Counted from the first letter of the stretch, positions 11,641-22,743 are shown. The stretch is 64,000 nucleotides of DNA from Channallabes apus (GCA_030522415.1 CM060107.1:5134847-5198846); one strand, 5' to 3'. Notes: generated from the letters alone by a model not told the origin. Translations and numbers: made by a program.

Positions 11641-13190
11641 TAAATCTGTCCACAACCTACATGTCACCAGTTGCTCTTTGTAGATGTCCGACGGGTCTCA
11701 TTACTGTCTGTGGGGTCTGTGCCTATGGAGTTCAGTATGTAGCAGCAGTGAGCTTCATAGTACATTCAGGCACCTCTGTTTGTTAATGTAATGTGTGAGA
11801 AAGTGCACGCGTATGTACATGCATGTAAAAAGTCAGTAAACAACGTTAACTAGTTTACTGTACGCAAGTCCACCACTGCACAAAATATCCTGATAAACAA
11901 AGCTGATGTCAAATCAAGGAGACTGGCACAAAGACATTGACATCATCAGCACACAAGATGGCATTACAACAATCCAAAATCTCTATTTCCTCCATACACA
12001 CAACACCACTGAAAACAAAGTTTTGAAAAATCTTCACTTTGGACAGAGTTTTCCAAAAGCTCAGTTTTCAACGACCAAAACTGTATTTGCATGTGGACGA
12101 AAGGCCAAAACCTTTTTAGAAATACCTGGCTACATATGGACATGACCTAAAACTAGAGAAATGTCATGATCTGAATCTGCGTGCACGACCAGGGAAACCT
12201 GTGTGTCGAGGCTTTCCTATGAGGTGTCGAGTTTAAATCAAACTATACTCATGCACACAAACATAAAACACATGCATACACATATATGAAACAGTAATTA
12301 TATAATATATTAACTTCCGTTAAACATACGCCACCTCATATCTTTTCCAGCCAATAGTTTCACCAAAAGGTTCATTTCATGAAGCTCCATTTAAGGCTCG
12401 TTATACTGACATCTAGTGGACAGATTTGTGTAGCAAAAGCACAATTGATATGGACCTGCAGCTGCTAATAACATTGAAATCATCACTGAGTCATGAGTCA
12501 GTTGTGTGTTCGTGGTTTGAAAATCAACTGTAGAAATGTTTATCCACATAATCACCATCTCTGAATCTCTGAAAATTAAGTCAAGAACTGGTACAGAAAG
12601 GAAAAGTGAAGAACAAATAAGAAATCCTTATCTGTCTTTCTTTTTAATTAAATTATGAACATGAATACAACTAACAAGCTCGTTGGAATCTTTGTACAGG
12701 ATATATATAGATATAAATTCGCCATTCCGTGTTAAGGATTCAATAGTTTTCAGTTAATTTATAATGTTAATCTCTTTTGTTTCAGCTAGTCAGATAATTA
12801 TGTTTCTTAGTTAGCTGTAGGTTCTTGTTAATTTATGTTGTAGCACCTCGGTCCTGGAGGAACATTGTTCTGTTTCACTGTGTACTGAACTGTATATGGT
12901 TAAAATGACAATAAAAGTCTACTTGAACTTGACTACACAAATCAAGTGATTAAAACACACAATATAGAAAATCATCTGAAGAGGGAAAGAAATAAGGAGA
13001 GATTAAAAATACAATAACAATAGAGTTTATGAGATAGATTGAGGTCTTTAATACAAACCATTTTTTTTTCTTTTTTTCATATTCATCATATATTAGATTA
13101 GAAGTAAATGTAAAGTTCATTGTGAAATGAATTGCAAAAATAAAATAAATAAAAAATAGTTTAGAATTAGAGACATCCATGTGCACGAGC
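11641..13190. other. Intergenic with small repeat relics
   Basis: Two relics can be named. 12218-12300 matches the terminal inverted repeat of the element at 46815-47939 (TATGAGG, then TTTAAATCAAAC). 12840-12935 is the 3' end of a LINE-type repeat (ACAATAAAAGTCTACTTGAA followed by a TTGACT tail). A motif CCACTAGATGTCAG lies on the minus strand near 12404-12420 and recurs at 49289. No gene is seen. Confidence 0.5.
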
Positions 13191-13214
13191 CTTTAGTAAA
13201 ACCAGGTGAGGCGT

Positions 13215-13290
13215 GGAATGAGTCAGTCACGTGATTTCCGCAAAAGCGAAACGAAACGCGCCCCGAGGCTTCAGGAAATTCCCTCTTCTG
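13215..13290 (+). promoter_or_regulatory. Immune-type promoter of gene A (AP-1, E-box, IRF/ISRE, NF-kB)
   Basis: Four recognisable motifs lie within 65 bp: AP-1 TGAGTCA (13219-13225), E-box CACGTG (13228-13233), an IRF/ISRE-like run AAAAGCGAAACGAAAC (13242-13257) and a kB site GGAAATTCCC (13274-13283, inverse of GGGAATTTCC). They lie 150-210 bp upstream of a strong splice donor at 13432. The arrangement resembles interferon- and NF-kB-responsive vertebrate immune promoters. Function is inferred from motifs only. Confidence 0.62.
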
Positions 13291-13431
13291 TTTCAGAGCC
13301 TGAAAGTTAAACTAAATGACCCTGAATCCCGGATTCGCTCGTCTCTATGTAGACGAGTAACTGTCACTGGACTCAAATCCGGATGCCGCAGCTCGAATAT
13401 CGAACGTCTGACTTCACCGAGGTGAGTTTTG
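13290..13431 (+). other. Probable 5' non-coding exon of gene A
   Basis: The exon end is set by the donor GAG|GTGAGT at 13431/13432. The start is unknown and placed after the promoter motifs. The same segment, including the GATATCGAACG-like stretch, recurs at 37130-37285 with a weaker donor (ACG|GTGGGT). It would splice to the acceptor at 16846. The frame open here (13231-13425) is not thought to be coding because exon 2 has its own start codon. Confidence 0.5.
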
Positions 13432-14400
13432 TTTGAGTTCTGATCTTCAGTCTTCCATCGTGTACATTAGTGTTTTAAACGCAGAGTGAATTCCGTTGTT
13501 TATATCTGACTTCCTTATTTTCATATCTAGTTATTCGTGCCACCGTGAGTCCTTATTTTATTAGTGGATGTTACAGTCCGTGTAGCAGCAGCACTGCGGG
13601 AAATAACACTATAGAGCTTCACTATGTGTAGATTCGGGACGAAGCTGAACAGTTTAGTTCACGGCCTGTCAGTCAGCCATCTTACCGGAGGAAGTTTGTT
13701 GCGACGCAGTCGTGACATTAATGTATAATTTTATACACCGCAGTTAAGCTGGTGATATGATTTTGATCTACTGTGTCAGTTTATGTATTGCTGCTTTATT
13801 TAGTGATACTTTAAATAGTGTCAATGTGGCTTTTATTTACAGGTTAAAGACTGGTTAAACTTGTGATGCTTTTCCTTAGCCCCGCCCCCGTCAGAGCGCG
13901 CATCGGGGTGAAGTTGGTTTTATATTGGACATTCGCCACACATTCAAGATTAACTCATCTGTTTATCAATAATTATGGAAAAAAAAAAAAACAAATCGTA
14001 TATTTTCTTACTCTGGAGTAGACAGAGAAACTAGTACAAATAAAAATATTTTTAGATCTTCTCCTGTTACAGCCTGCTTGAGCTAAATCTTTCAGAAACG
14101 CTGCTTATCGCCGCTTTATAGCAATGGAGCTACTAAGGGACCGTCTAAAAAGTGCATGGCCAAGACCCAAACGTTTGTTTACTGAAGAATATACACGATT
14201 ACAGAGGAATACCTCACAGGACATCAAACATATTACACTGTTAGGCTACAGTATGGATTATTTGTATATTTATTTGTTTGTTGAATGCATTAATAATTAT
14301 TTTAATGTACATTATAAAATTAATTATTACACAGACAATTCTTGTGCCAATAAAACAGATAAGTTGTTTACTGAGAGTCGGGCTGTTTTTATGACTGTAC

Positions 14401-15729
14401 TATAATCCACTCCATCATAGCTAATAACTACAACCATTGTCTTTGCAATATTCAGATTTTTTTATTAATTTTTTATTAAAAAATTATACATTTTCAATAG
14501 CTTTTTCGTTAAGTGGGTTACACATGTAAAACCAACTGGACTATAATCCACTCCATCATAGCTAATAACTATAACCATTCCCTTTGCAATATTCAGTTTG
14601 ATCATTTTTAAATAATTTTTTGATTAAAAAATTATGAATTTTCAATAGCTTTTTCGTTAAGTGGGTTACACATGTAAACCCAACTTCACTATAATCGACT
14701 CCATCATAGCTAATAACTACAACCATTCCCTTTGCAATATTCAGTTTGATCATTTTTTTATTATTTTTTTATTAAAATATTATGAATTTTCAATAGCTTT
14801 TTCGTTAAGTGGGTTACACATGTAAAACCAACTGGACTATAATCCACTCCATCATAGCTAATAACTACAACCATTGCCTTTGCAATATTCAGTTTGATAA
14901 ATTTTTTTATAAATTTTTTATTAAAAGATTATTAATTTTCAATAGCTTTTTTGTTAAGTGGGTTACACATGTAAAACCAACTGGACTATAATCCACTCCA
15001 TCATAGCTAATAACTACAACCATTGCCTTTGCAATATTCAGTTTGATAAATTTTTTTATAAATTTTTTATTAAAAGATTATTAATTTTCAATAGCTTTTT
15101 TGTTAAGTGGGTTACACATGTAAAACCAACTGGACTATAATCCACTCCATCATAGCTAATAACTACAACCATTGCCTTTGCAATATTCAGTTTGATCATT
15201 TTTTTATTAATTTTTTATTAAAAAATTATACATTTTCAATAGCTTTTTTGTTAAGTGGGTTACACATGTAAAACCAACTGGACTATAATCCACTCCATCA
15301 TAGCTAATAACTACAACCATTGCCTTTGCAATATTCAGTTTGATAATTTTTTTATTAATTTTTAATAAAAAAAATATTAATTTTCAATAGCTTTTTCATT
15401 AAGTGGGTGATGCAGGTAAAACCAACTGGACTATAATCCACTCCATCATAGCTAATAACTACAACCATTGCCTTTGCAATATTCAGTTTGATAAATGTTT
15501 TTATTAATTTTTAATAAAAAAATGATTAATTTTCAATAGCTTTTTTGTTAAGTGGGTTACACAGGTAAAACCAACTGGACTATAATCCACTCCATCATAG
15601 CTAATAACTACAACCATTGCCTTTGCAATATTCAGTTTGATCATTTTTTTATTCATTTATAATAAAAAAATTATTAATTTTCAATAGCTTTTTTGTTAAG
15701 TGGGTTACACAGGTAAAACCAACTGGACT
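14401..15729 (+). repeat. 149-bp satellite, nine tandem units
   Basis: Units start at 14401, 14542, 14690, 14838, 14987, 15136, 15284, 15432 and 15581, giving periods of 141-149 bp. Each begins TATAATCCACTCCATCATAG and ends with AAGTGGGTTACACATGTAAA and an ACTGGAC-type stretch. The two central units are nearly identical. Identical 60-residue open frames at 14809 and 14958 are a by-product of the repeat. It lies in the long first intron of gene A. Confidence 0.95.
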
Positions 15730-15912
15730 AGCCTTTTTTTTTTGTCTTTTTGCTCCTCCCATTGAGGGGTCACCACAGTGGACCCTCCTATCCACACAAC
15801 AAATTGGCACATGTTTTACAGTGTATTCCTTGTCCCTCGCTGTTCGTCTTGGCTTGAACCCGGCACTGTATTTCTGGGGTTATATTACTGATGGTCTTCC
15901 AGAACGGAACTT
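15730..15912 (-). mobile_element. Decayed SINE plus mariner end, shared with gene B
   Basis: Contains GAGGGGTCACCACAGTGGA and GGCTTGAACCCGGCAC, diverged versions of the SINE at 44488-44720, then CTTCCAGAACGGAACTTG matching the right end of the mariner-type element that hosts that SINE. The following sequence (CTGTGTTTTCTTTAGC) aligns with gene B at 44892. So the same nested insertion sits at the same place in both paralogues. Confidence 0.6.
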
Positions 15913-16846
15913 GCTGTGTTTTCTTTAGCTCATAGATGACGTTACTGTGAACTTAAAGTGACAAGTTATTTATAACAATATTAATATTTATAGTAGGTTA
16001 TTTTTTTGGACTTAATACTTTAAAGCATGTCTTTAAACGTAATCGATTTAAAATGTATTATTTTATAAAGTTTTCTCCATATAATCATAGATTAAAGATT
16101 ATAATCATACAGTGTTACAGTGAACTTGTGTCTGTCTGTTGTTAGTCATTTAAAGTGAATGTTTGTAGACAGTTTAGTTGTTTGTGTTGTGCTTGTGGAA
16201 GATCAACACAACACATTAACAAAGAAGTAAAATCGCAAATAGTACAGTTATGTTTTTGATTTTCACTGGTTTGTTTTTTGAAAAAAATCTGTAAAAAAAA
16301 AAAAAAAAGGTTTTATGGTTTTCTTTATTTTTATTTTATATTGAACATATAAATGAATGAATGTAACACAGATTCCTCTGAAGACATCATATCCTTGTTG
16401 TGTCTATCAGACGGTGCACTCTCACATCAGTCTGTGTGATTTATGATCTCACACAGACCCCCCCCCTCCACTAACAGTGTGTGAGCAGCAGTTCAGAAAG
16501 ACACAGTCAGGACATGATGTGTCTCAGAGGAAGGACGTGATGGACTTGTCCACCTCACCTGGTTTCTCCGGGTGTTAGATGTAGCCCAGGGGTGTGTTCA
16601 CACACTGCTGATTAAACTGTTCATTACAGGATCAGTGGGTGTGTTTAGGTGATGGTGAATTACACACTGTATAAAACAAACTATTAAAATCTTCATTAAA
16701 GAAGAGTTACAATAATATTAGTTTATCAGTTATAGGATTTAGTGAAAATAAATCTGGAATCTGAATCAGTTGAATTGTGATTATTTCACCTCATAAATAT
16801 AATATCTTTTTTGACACCTGCATTGGTCTTTTTTTTTTTCTTTTAG

Positions 16847-17409
16847 AATTTGTACACACACTCGTCCAGATGTTATCAGGACATCATGACCTCCTTTATT
16901 TACATTTACATCATATTGGGCACCGGGTGTGTGAGTAAGTACCTTTTTTAAATAAACCAGATGAAATATAAGAAGATGAAAGCATTGTTTAAACATGTGC
17001 TAAAAATAATCTATATTATAATTTCCTGTCTCAGACCTCCTCTCTGCAGTGCCTGAGTTCAGTGTATCTGGTCCAGTGGGTTCTACAGCTGTCCTGCCGT
17101 GTAAACTGACGTGTGGAGACACTGACAGACCGTATATTAATTGGCAAATTAAATTCAAGACGGATTACAAGATTGTGTTTGAGCGAGAGGGTGAGGAGTC
17201 GTATCAGGGTGAGGGATATGAGGGTCGTGTGGACGTTTCTGTGGAGGAGCTGCGTAAGGGGAACTGTTCACTGGTGATGAGAGACCTGAGACTGAATGAT
17301 ACAGACCTCTACACCAGCTACCTGGTAGTGACAAACACCAAGAGTGATCTCTCTGACACAAAAAATATCAGCCGTGTTAATCTCACAGTCCATGGTGAGT
17401 GAGTCTCAG

Positions 17410-17448
<39 letters not shown>

Positions 17449-20400
17449 ACAGAGAATGAAGCTGGAAATAAGGAATGTTTGTAAAGGCACTAAATTTATT
17501 GTGTAACAAAAACAGTTAATTTGGAGAAATATAATGAATATGTCAGTGATTTTAATCCTAATAGCTAAAAACTGTGTGTGTGTTACAGTGAGTCAGGACA
17601 ACACACTACACCTGACACACTTTATATCAGAATCAGAATCAGAAAGAGTTTTATTGCCAAGTACGCTTGCACGTACAAGGAATTTGTTTTAGTGACGGAG
17701 CTTCCAGAACAAAAAATACAAATGACAAGACAAAAACAGCATGACGCAAAAAAAAAAAAAAGAGAAATTTTTTTTTTAAATGGTTGACATCAAATGGAGT
17801 ACGATGTGAGATACTTTTAAATAAGTTACATCAATATCTGAAATCTGTGGTATTATACAGTATATTGCACAGTGGTGTTGTACACAATATTGCACATATA
17901 TTTATTGACCGTTAGAATGATGTTTATCTGTTAAGGAGGTAGATTGCCTGGGGGAAAAAACTGTTCTTATGCCTGACTGTCCTGGTGTTCGGTGCTCTGT
18001 AGCGTCGACCCGATGGCAAAAGTTCAAAAAGAAGGTGGCCTGGGTGTGAGGGGTCCAAAGTGATATTCCGTGCCCTTTTCTTCACTCTGGATATATACAG
18101 TTCTTGCAGCGTGGGCAGGGGAGTGCCAATAATTCTTTCAGCAGTCCGAACCGTCCTTTGTAGTCTTCTGATGTCTGCTTTGGTAGCTGAGCCAAACCAG
18201 ACAGTTATTGAAGTGCACAGGACGGATTCAATGACGGCTGAGTAGAACTGTGTGAGCAGCTCCTGTGGCAGGTTGAATTTCTTCAGCTGGCGAAGGAAAT
18301 ACAACCTCTGGTGGGCCTTTTTAACAATGGAGTCAATGTGAATGTCCCACTTCAGGTCCTGAGAGATGGTCGTGCCCAAGAACCGGAATGACTCCACTGC
18401 CGTCACAGTGCTGTTCATGATGGTGAGTGGGGGAAGTGCAGGTGGGTTTCTCCTGAAGTCCACGATCATCTCCACTGTTTTGAGCGTGTTTAGCTCCAGG
18501 TTGTTGTGACTGCACCAGATAGCCAACTGCTTGACCTCCCTTCTGTATGCAGACTCGTCACCGTCCTGGATGAGGCCGATGATTGTAGTGTCATCTGCAA
18601 ATTTCAGGAGCTTGACAGTGGGGTCTGTGGAGGTGCAGTCGTTGGTGTAGATGGAGAAGAGCAGTGGGGAGAGAACGCATCCCTGAGGGGCTCCAGTATT
18701 GGTGGTGTTACTGTTGGATATGAATTTTCCCAGTTTCACTAGCTGCTGCCTGTCTGTCAGAAAGCTGGTGATCCAGTGACAGATAGAGCTAGGAACAGAG
18801 AGTTGGTTTAATTTGGTCTGAAGCAGTGCTGGGATGATCGTATTAAAAGCTGATGAAAAGTCTATGAACAAAACCCTTGCATAAGCCCCTGGTTTGTCCA
18901 GATGTTGAAGGATGAAGTGCAGTCCCATATTAACTGCATCATCAACAGACCTGTTTGCTCTATAAGCAAACTGCAGGGGGTCCAGTAAGGGTCCTGTGAT
19001 GTCCCTCAGATAGGCCAACACCAGTCTTTCAAATGACTTCATGACCACAGATGTTAGGGCGACTGGTCTGTAGTCATTAAGTCCTGTGATTTTAGTTTTT
19101 TTTGGAATGGGGATGATTGTGGAACGTTTAAAGCACAAAGGCACTTCACATTGTTCCAGTGATCTGTTGAAGATCTGTGTGAAAATGGGCGCCAGCTGGT
19201 CAGCACAGGATTTCAGACAGGCTGGTGTCACGCCGTCTGGGCCTGGAGCTTTCCTTCTCTTTTGTTTCAGAAAGATCTGGCGAACATCCTTTTCACAGAC
19301 CTGGAGTGCAGGGGGGGAAGAGAGGGTGGTTGTCAGAGGTGATAATGGTGGTGTAGAAAGAGGGTCAGGACAGGAGTGTGGTGTGAGACTGGGAGTTTCA
19401 AATCTACAATAGAACTCATTCAGGTCATCAACCAGTTGTTGATTCCCTACAGAGTTGGGGGATGGCGTCTTGTAGTTAGTGATGGTTTTCAGGCCTTTCC
19501 ACACTGAAGCAGGGTCGTTTGCCGAAAACTGGTTTTCCAGTTTTTTAGAGTAGCTCCTCTTAGCTGCTCTGATCGCCCTTGTTAGTGTGTTCCTGGCCTG
19601 GTTGTACAAGATCCTGTCCCCACTCCTGTAGGCATCCTCTTTGGCCTGACGAAGCTGTCTGAGCTTTGCTGTAAACCATGGTTTGTCATTGTTATATGTT
19701 AAAAGTGTCCTGGTAGGGATGCACATGTCCTCACAGAAACGGATGTAGGATGTTACAGAATCTGTGAGCTCGTCCAGATTGGTGGCAGCAGCTTCAAAAA
19801 CACTCCAATCAGTGCAGTCAAAACAGGCCTGTAATTCCTGTTCTGCTTCACTGGTCCATCTCTTTACTGTCCTTACTACAGGCTTAGCAGATTTAAGTTT
19901 TTGCCTATAGGTTGGGAGAAGATGAACCAGGCAGTGGTCAGAAAGTCCTAAAGCTGCTCTGGGGACGGAGCGATATGCATCCTTTATTGTGGTGTAGCAG
20001 TGATGCAGAGTATTTTTGTCTCTGGTGGGGCATGTAATGTGCTGTTTGTATTTAGGCAGTTCACGTTTGAGGTTTGCTTTGTTAAAATCCCCAAGTATAA
20101 TTATAAGAGAGTCCGGGTGTTGTTGCTCCGTGTCTGTGATCTGAGCAGCCAGCTGTTGCAATGCTGCGTTCACACACGCTTGTGGAGGGATGTACACACT
20201 CACAAGAATGAACGAGGTGAACTCGCGCAGCGAATAGAAAGGCTTGCAGTTGATGAAATATGCCTCTAGATCAGGACAGCACATCTTCTTCAATGGTGTC
20301 ACATTTGTACACCAACTTTCGTTGATGTAAAAGCATGTCCCGCTGCCTCGCGATTTCCCCGTTGATTCTGTGTCGCGATCCGCTCTGAACAGCTGGAAGC

Positions 20401-22010
20401 CCGGCAGGTGTAGCGCATTGTCTGGGATGGCTTCATTCAGCCAGGTTTCCGTGAAACACAGCGCGGCAGAGTTTGAAAAGTCCTTATTTTTCCTGGAGAG
20501 CAGGAAAAGTTTGTCCATTTTGTTGGGTAGAGAGCGGAGATTCGCCAGATGTATACTCGGCAGCGCAGTTCTAAAGCCGCGCTGTCGGAGCTTGACGAGC
20601 GCGCCGGCTCTCTTCCCCCGCCTGCGCTTCTTAAAGCATTTAAACAGCGCAGCTGCTCCGCCGGTTACAATGTTCAGTAAAACGTTTGAAAAATCAAAAA
20701 GTGGTTGAAAATTGTGTGATGTGTCCTGCTGAACGTTCAGCAGTTCATCCCTGGTATAAGTTATTACGTTTGAGAAACAAAAAACAGGACAAACTAACAA
20801 AAACAGTAAGACTAATGGAGAGCTCCATACTGAGGCAGCCATCCGCGGCGCCATCCTGAGAGAACAGGATATTTCTGTTTCATCACACACTTGTAGATTC
20901 TCACAACTCTACATTTAAATATTTGTAATTAAATGAGAATTTCTTTATCTCAGAGATCAGGACCAGTGTGTCTGAAATACTGAATGTCTACAGTGTATTA
21001 ACTTAATTACACACACACACACACTCACACACACATACAATCAGAACACAGATATTCATTCATTCATTCATTCATCTTCTATACCGCTTAATCCTGTGTT
21101 CAGGGTCGCGGGGGACCTGGAGCCTATCCCAGGAGACTTTGGGCACTAGGCGGGGTACATCCTGGACAGGGTGCCAATCCATACACAGATATTTAATATA
21201 ATTTATTTATCTTCTTTTTCCTCTAAAGACCAAACTGAAGAGAGACCAGATAAACACTCAGGTTCCTCAGGTGAGTCAATATTAAACATTACTAAATACT
21301 TTACTTTGATGTTCAGCTGCTTTATTACAGTAAATTACACACAGTTTATACCTGATCATGTGAGTGAGGACAAAATTTATGAATCTTGTGTAAAACAGAA
21401 TTTTAAAGTGATTTTGATCTATTTTTCCTCTAAAGACAAAACTGAAGAGAGAACAGATATAAACTCAGATTCCTCAGGTGAGTCAATATTAAACTTTAAG
21501 TGTGTGTTGGTTGGAAACATCACACACAGTCATGTGATTGTAAGTGATGACATAAAAATGTAAAAACTATTTAAATAAACACACATATAAACAAATAATG
21601 ATTAAAATCAAGAAATGTCCAGAAACACCATGTGATGAAGTCATGTGATCATCAGTTAGAAGTTTATATCGTCTTTATACTGAGAGTGAACGAAGTACAA
21701 CAATGACTTTCTGTCTCTGCAGTTAACGGAGGAAATAATCTTCATTACTTGTGGTTGCTTGTTTTGCCCGCTGTGATGTTACTGGGTCTCAGTGTTGGTG
21801 TGTTGCGTCTGAAGAAGAGAAACAACACTAATGTAGTTTGAATTTATAAAGAACTTTCCCAGTTAAAGCAAAGACACATTTTTAGGTTGTTTTCATTTTT
21901 TAAACATTTTTCCCCAAACTAAACTTTACCAGATAAACATTACATTTCAGTCTTCAGTGTTTTAGGCTGTAATGTAAAATCTGTGTAATAAATGTAAAAT
22001 ATATCTTTTT
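16847..22010 (+). CDS. Gene A: V-set Ig-domain membrane receptor (B7/butyrophilin-like)
   Basis: Exons: 16847-16934 (ATG at 16886, signal peptide), 17035-17394 (V domain), 21229-21270 and 21436-21477 (stalk), 21723-21841 (transmembrane, TGA), then 3' UTR with AATAAA at 21987. All introns are GT-AG and all junctions are phase 1, giving 203 residues. Signal peptide [17 protein letters not shown] domain about 22-136 with Cys39, Trp53 and Asp105-x3-Tyr109, but Ser111 where the F-strand Cys belongs; Cys94 in the E strand. Two 14-residue acidic, serine-rich stalk repeats (137-164) lead to a hydrophobic segment (about 173-192) and a tail [11 protein letters not shown] without ITIM/ITAM. GNxSL and GR.. 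spacing resembles B7/butyrophilin V domains; the exact family is not recognised. An out-of-frame upstream ATG lies at 16870. Confidence 0.83.
17035..17394 (+). other. Gene A V-domain exon
   Basis: 360 bp, flanked by acceptor CTGTCTCAG and donor CATG|GTGAGT. It encodes a single V-type domain with N-glycosylation sequons at Asn93, Asn104, Asn127 and Asn132. An extra unpaired Cys43 in the CDR1-like loop is Ser in gene B. Both alignable neighbours in gene B (intron before, exon body) make annotation of the boundaries secure. Confidence 0.85.
17411..17449 (+). repeat. (CA)n microsatellite
   Basis: Uninterrupted AC dinucleotides starting just after the V-exon donor of gene A. The matching position in gene B carries a longer array (46108-46182). 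Confidence 0.95.
17638..20868 (-). mobile_element. Rex1-like LINE, full length (Rex1-B)
   Basis: 3231 bp in minus orientation inside the third intron of gene A. The 3' tail is CAGAAT repeats at 17638; the 5' end is GTTCTCTCAGGATGGCGCC at 20868. Gene B reads straight through this point (TTTATATTTCTG near 46397), which acts as an empty site; ATAT at 17634-17637 and 20869-20872 may be the target duplication. A single long ORF spans endonuclease and reverse transcriptase. A damaged relative lies at 26166-27530. Confidence 0.93.
17924..20854 (-). CDS. Rex1-B endonuclease/reverse transcriptase polyprotein
   Basis: 976 residues from the Met at 20854 (MAPRMAAS); the frame opens a little further upstream but that would read into the target site. 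After a hydrophobic N-terminal segment ([18 protein letters not shown]) and a basic patch ([10 protein letters not shown]) come endonuclease motifs [27 protein letters not shown] and LSDHCLVH, then reverse-transcriptase motifs [53 protein letters not shown] and [10 protein letters not shown], all uninterrupted. One key oddity: the endonuclease TLDHCY motif reads TLHHCY, losing the Asp kept in Rex1-A. So the ORF is intact, but cleavage activity is doubtful. Confidence 0.92.
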   Translation of the reverse strand: MAPRMAASVWSSPLVLLFLLVCPVFCFSNVITYTRDELLNVQQDTSHNFQPLFDFSNVLLNIVTGGAAALFKCFKKRRRGKRAGALVKLRQRGFRTALPSIHLANLRSLPNKMDKLFLLSRKNKDFSNSAALCFTETWLNEAIPDNALHLPGFQLFRADRDTESTGKSRGSGTCFYINESWCTNVTPLKKMCCPDLEAYFINCKPFYSLREFTSFILVSVYIPPQACVNAALQQLAAQITDTEQQHPDSLIIILGDFNKANLKRELPKYKQHITCPTRDKNTLHHCYTTIKDAYRSVPRAALGLSDHCLVHLLPTYRQKLKSAKPVVRTVKRWTSEAEQELQACFDCTDWSVFEAAATNLDELTDSVTSYIRFCEDMCIPTRTLLTYNNDKPWFTAKLRQLRQAKEDAYRSGDRILYNQARNTLTRAIRAAKRSYSKKLENQFSANDPASVWKGLKTITNYKTPSPNSVGNQQLVDDLNEFYCRFETPSLTPHSCPDPLSTPPLSPLTTTLSSPPALQVCEKDVRQIFLKQKRRKAPGPDGVTPACLKSCADQLAPIFTQIFNRSLEQCEVPLCFKRSTIIPIPKKTKITGLNDYRPVALTSVVMKSFERLVLAYLRDITGPLLDPLQFAYRANRSVDDAVNMGLHFILQHLDKPGAYARVLFIDFSSAFNTIIPALLQTKLNQLSVPSSICHWITSFLTDRQQLVKLGKFISNSNTTNTGAPQGCVLSPLLFSIYTNDCTSTDPTVKLLKFADDTTIIGLIQDGDESAYRREVKQLAIWCSHNNLELNTLKTVEMIVDFRRNPPALPPLTIMNSTVTAVESFRFLGTTISQDLKWDIHIDSIVKKAHQRLYFLRQLKKFNLPQELLTQFYSAVIESVLCTSITVWFGSATKADIRRLQRTVRTAERIIGTPLPTLQELYISRVKKRARNITLDPSHPGHLLFELLPSGRRYRAPNTRTVRHKNSFFPQAIYLLNR
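21057..21182 (+). mobile_element. Short interspersed repeat with (ATTC)n start
   Basis: ATTC repeats followed by CTTCTATACCGCTTAATCCT, CAGGGTCGCGGGGGACCTGG and GGACAGGGTGCCAATCCAT, a very common fish interspersed repeat. It interrupts the end of gene A's third intron; gene B lacks it at the matching spot near 51090. Confidence 0.75.
21229..21477 (+). other. Gene A duplicated stalk exons (two 42-bp exons)
   Basis: 21229-21270 encodes (D)[13 protein letters not shown] and 21436-21477 encodes (D)[13 protein letters not shown]. Both are 42 bp, both preceded by TTTTCCTCTAAAG and followed by GTGAGTCAATATTAAA, so an exon with its flanking intron (about 207 bp) duplicated in tandem. Being phase 1-1, extra copies keep the frame. 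Confidence 0.8.
21987..21992 (+). terminator. Gene A poly(A) signal AATAAA
   Basis: AATAAA about 145 bp after the stop codon, followed by TGTAAAATATATC. The same signal and context are found at 53533-53538 in gene B. Confidence 0.7.
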
Positions 22011-22743
22011 AATGTGCCGAGTGACGTCGTGCCTTTAGTTCAGTTTAGCAAAAATCTGAAATATAGATTCAGCAAAGATGTTGTGCTTCTTTAGCCCTCA
22101 TGTGAACAAGTTATTAACATTTTGTCTGTTTATTTTGTTAGTTTCATTTATTGGCTCTGTAATGTATTTATTTAAATCAGAGTTTTGTTTTAAAGTTTTA
22201 TTCTTATTTGTTGTTTTGATGATAAATTCTGTAAATGAAAGTAAAAAATCTTTGTAATTGGCAGAAAGAAAATCAAATCTACTCAGGAATGTTGGACGTC
22301 ACTTTCTGCCGTAATTTAAATATTTCTAAGTTACTAAAATACTTGTGCTGAAGGTCAAAATATTAACAACAGGAGGAGGAGTAATGGGGTAAAGTAGGTG
22401 TCTAAATAGATGTTTGTATACTAATAAACATTCATACATATTGGCCGAGGGTTGTGCAAAAATGTGGTTTTATAAACTTTATTATACTGCAAGTCAAATC
22501 ATACGTAAAATATGTAGTGTGTGTTGTGAGAATACGATTCCAGAAAAAAAAAATAATAATAATACATAGCAAGATTTTATGCTTGGCGTTTATCCATTAT
22601 GAATATGAATTGATAACTGTGACTCTACTGTATAAACTACAGGCTCGCATGCATTATGTATCGAGCAGAAAATACATAGATTTCAAAATCTGCTTATGCG
22701 TTCATAATAAAATAAGAATTATATTAGAACACAATGTTAGATA
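22011..22743. other. 3' flank of gene A
   Basis: No gene. Aligns with 55580-55960 (flank of gene B); its distal part (22560-22743, with CTCGCATGCATTATGTATCG) aligns with 48580-48760 inside gene B. This shows that the 3' flank belongs to the duplicated unit. Confidence 0.65.

Noticed and set aside
13231..13425. 64-residue coding exon at the gene A promoter
   Set aside because: It overlaps the promoter motifs and ends beside the donor; exon 2 has its own start codon and signal peptide, so this is more likely 5' UTR.
14809..15140. Two identical 60-residue open frames
   Set aside because: They fall on consecutive 149-bp satellite units and are explained by the repeat; no start context or homology.
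17924..20854. Secreted host protein, because of its signal-peptide-like start
   Set aside because: The rest of the ORF is endonuclease plus reverse transcriptase, and gene B provides the empty site.
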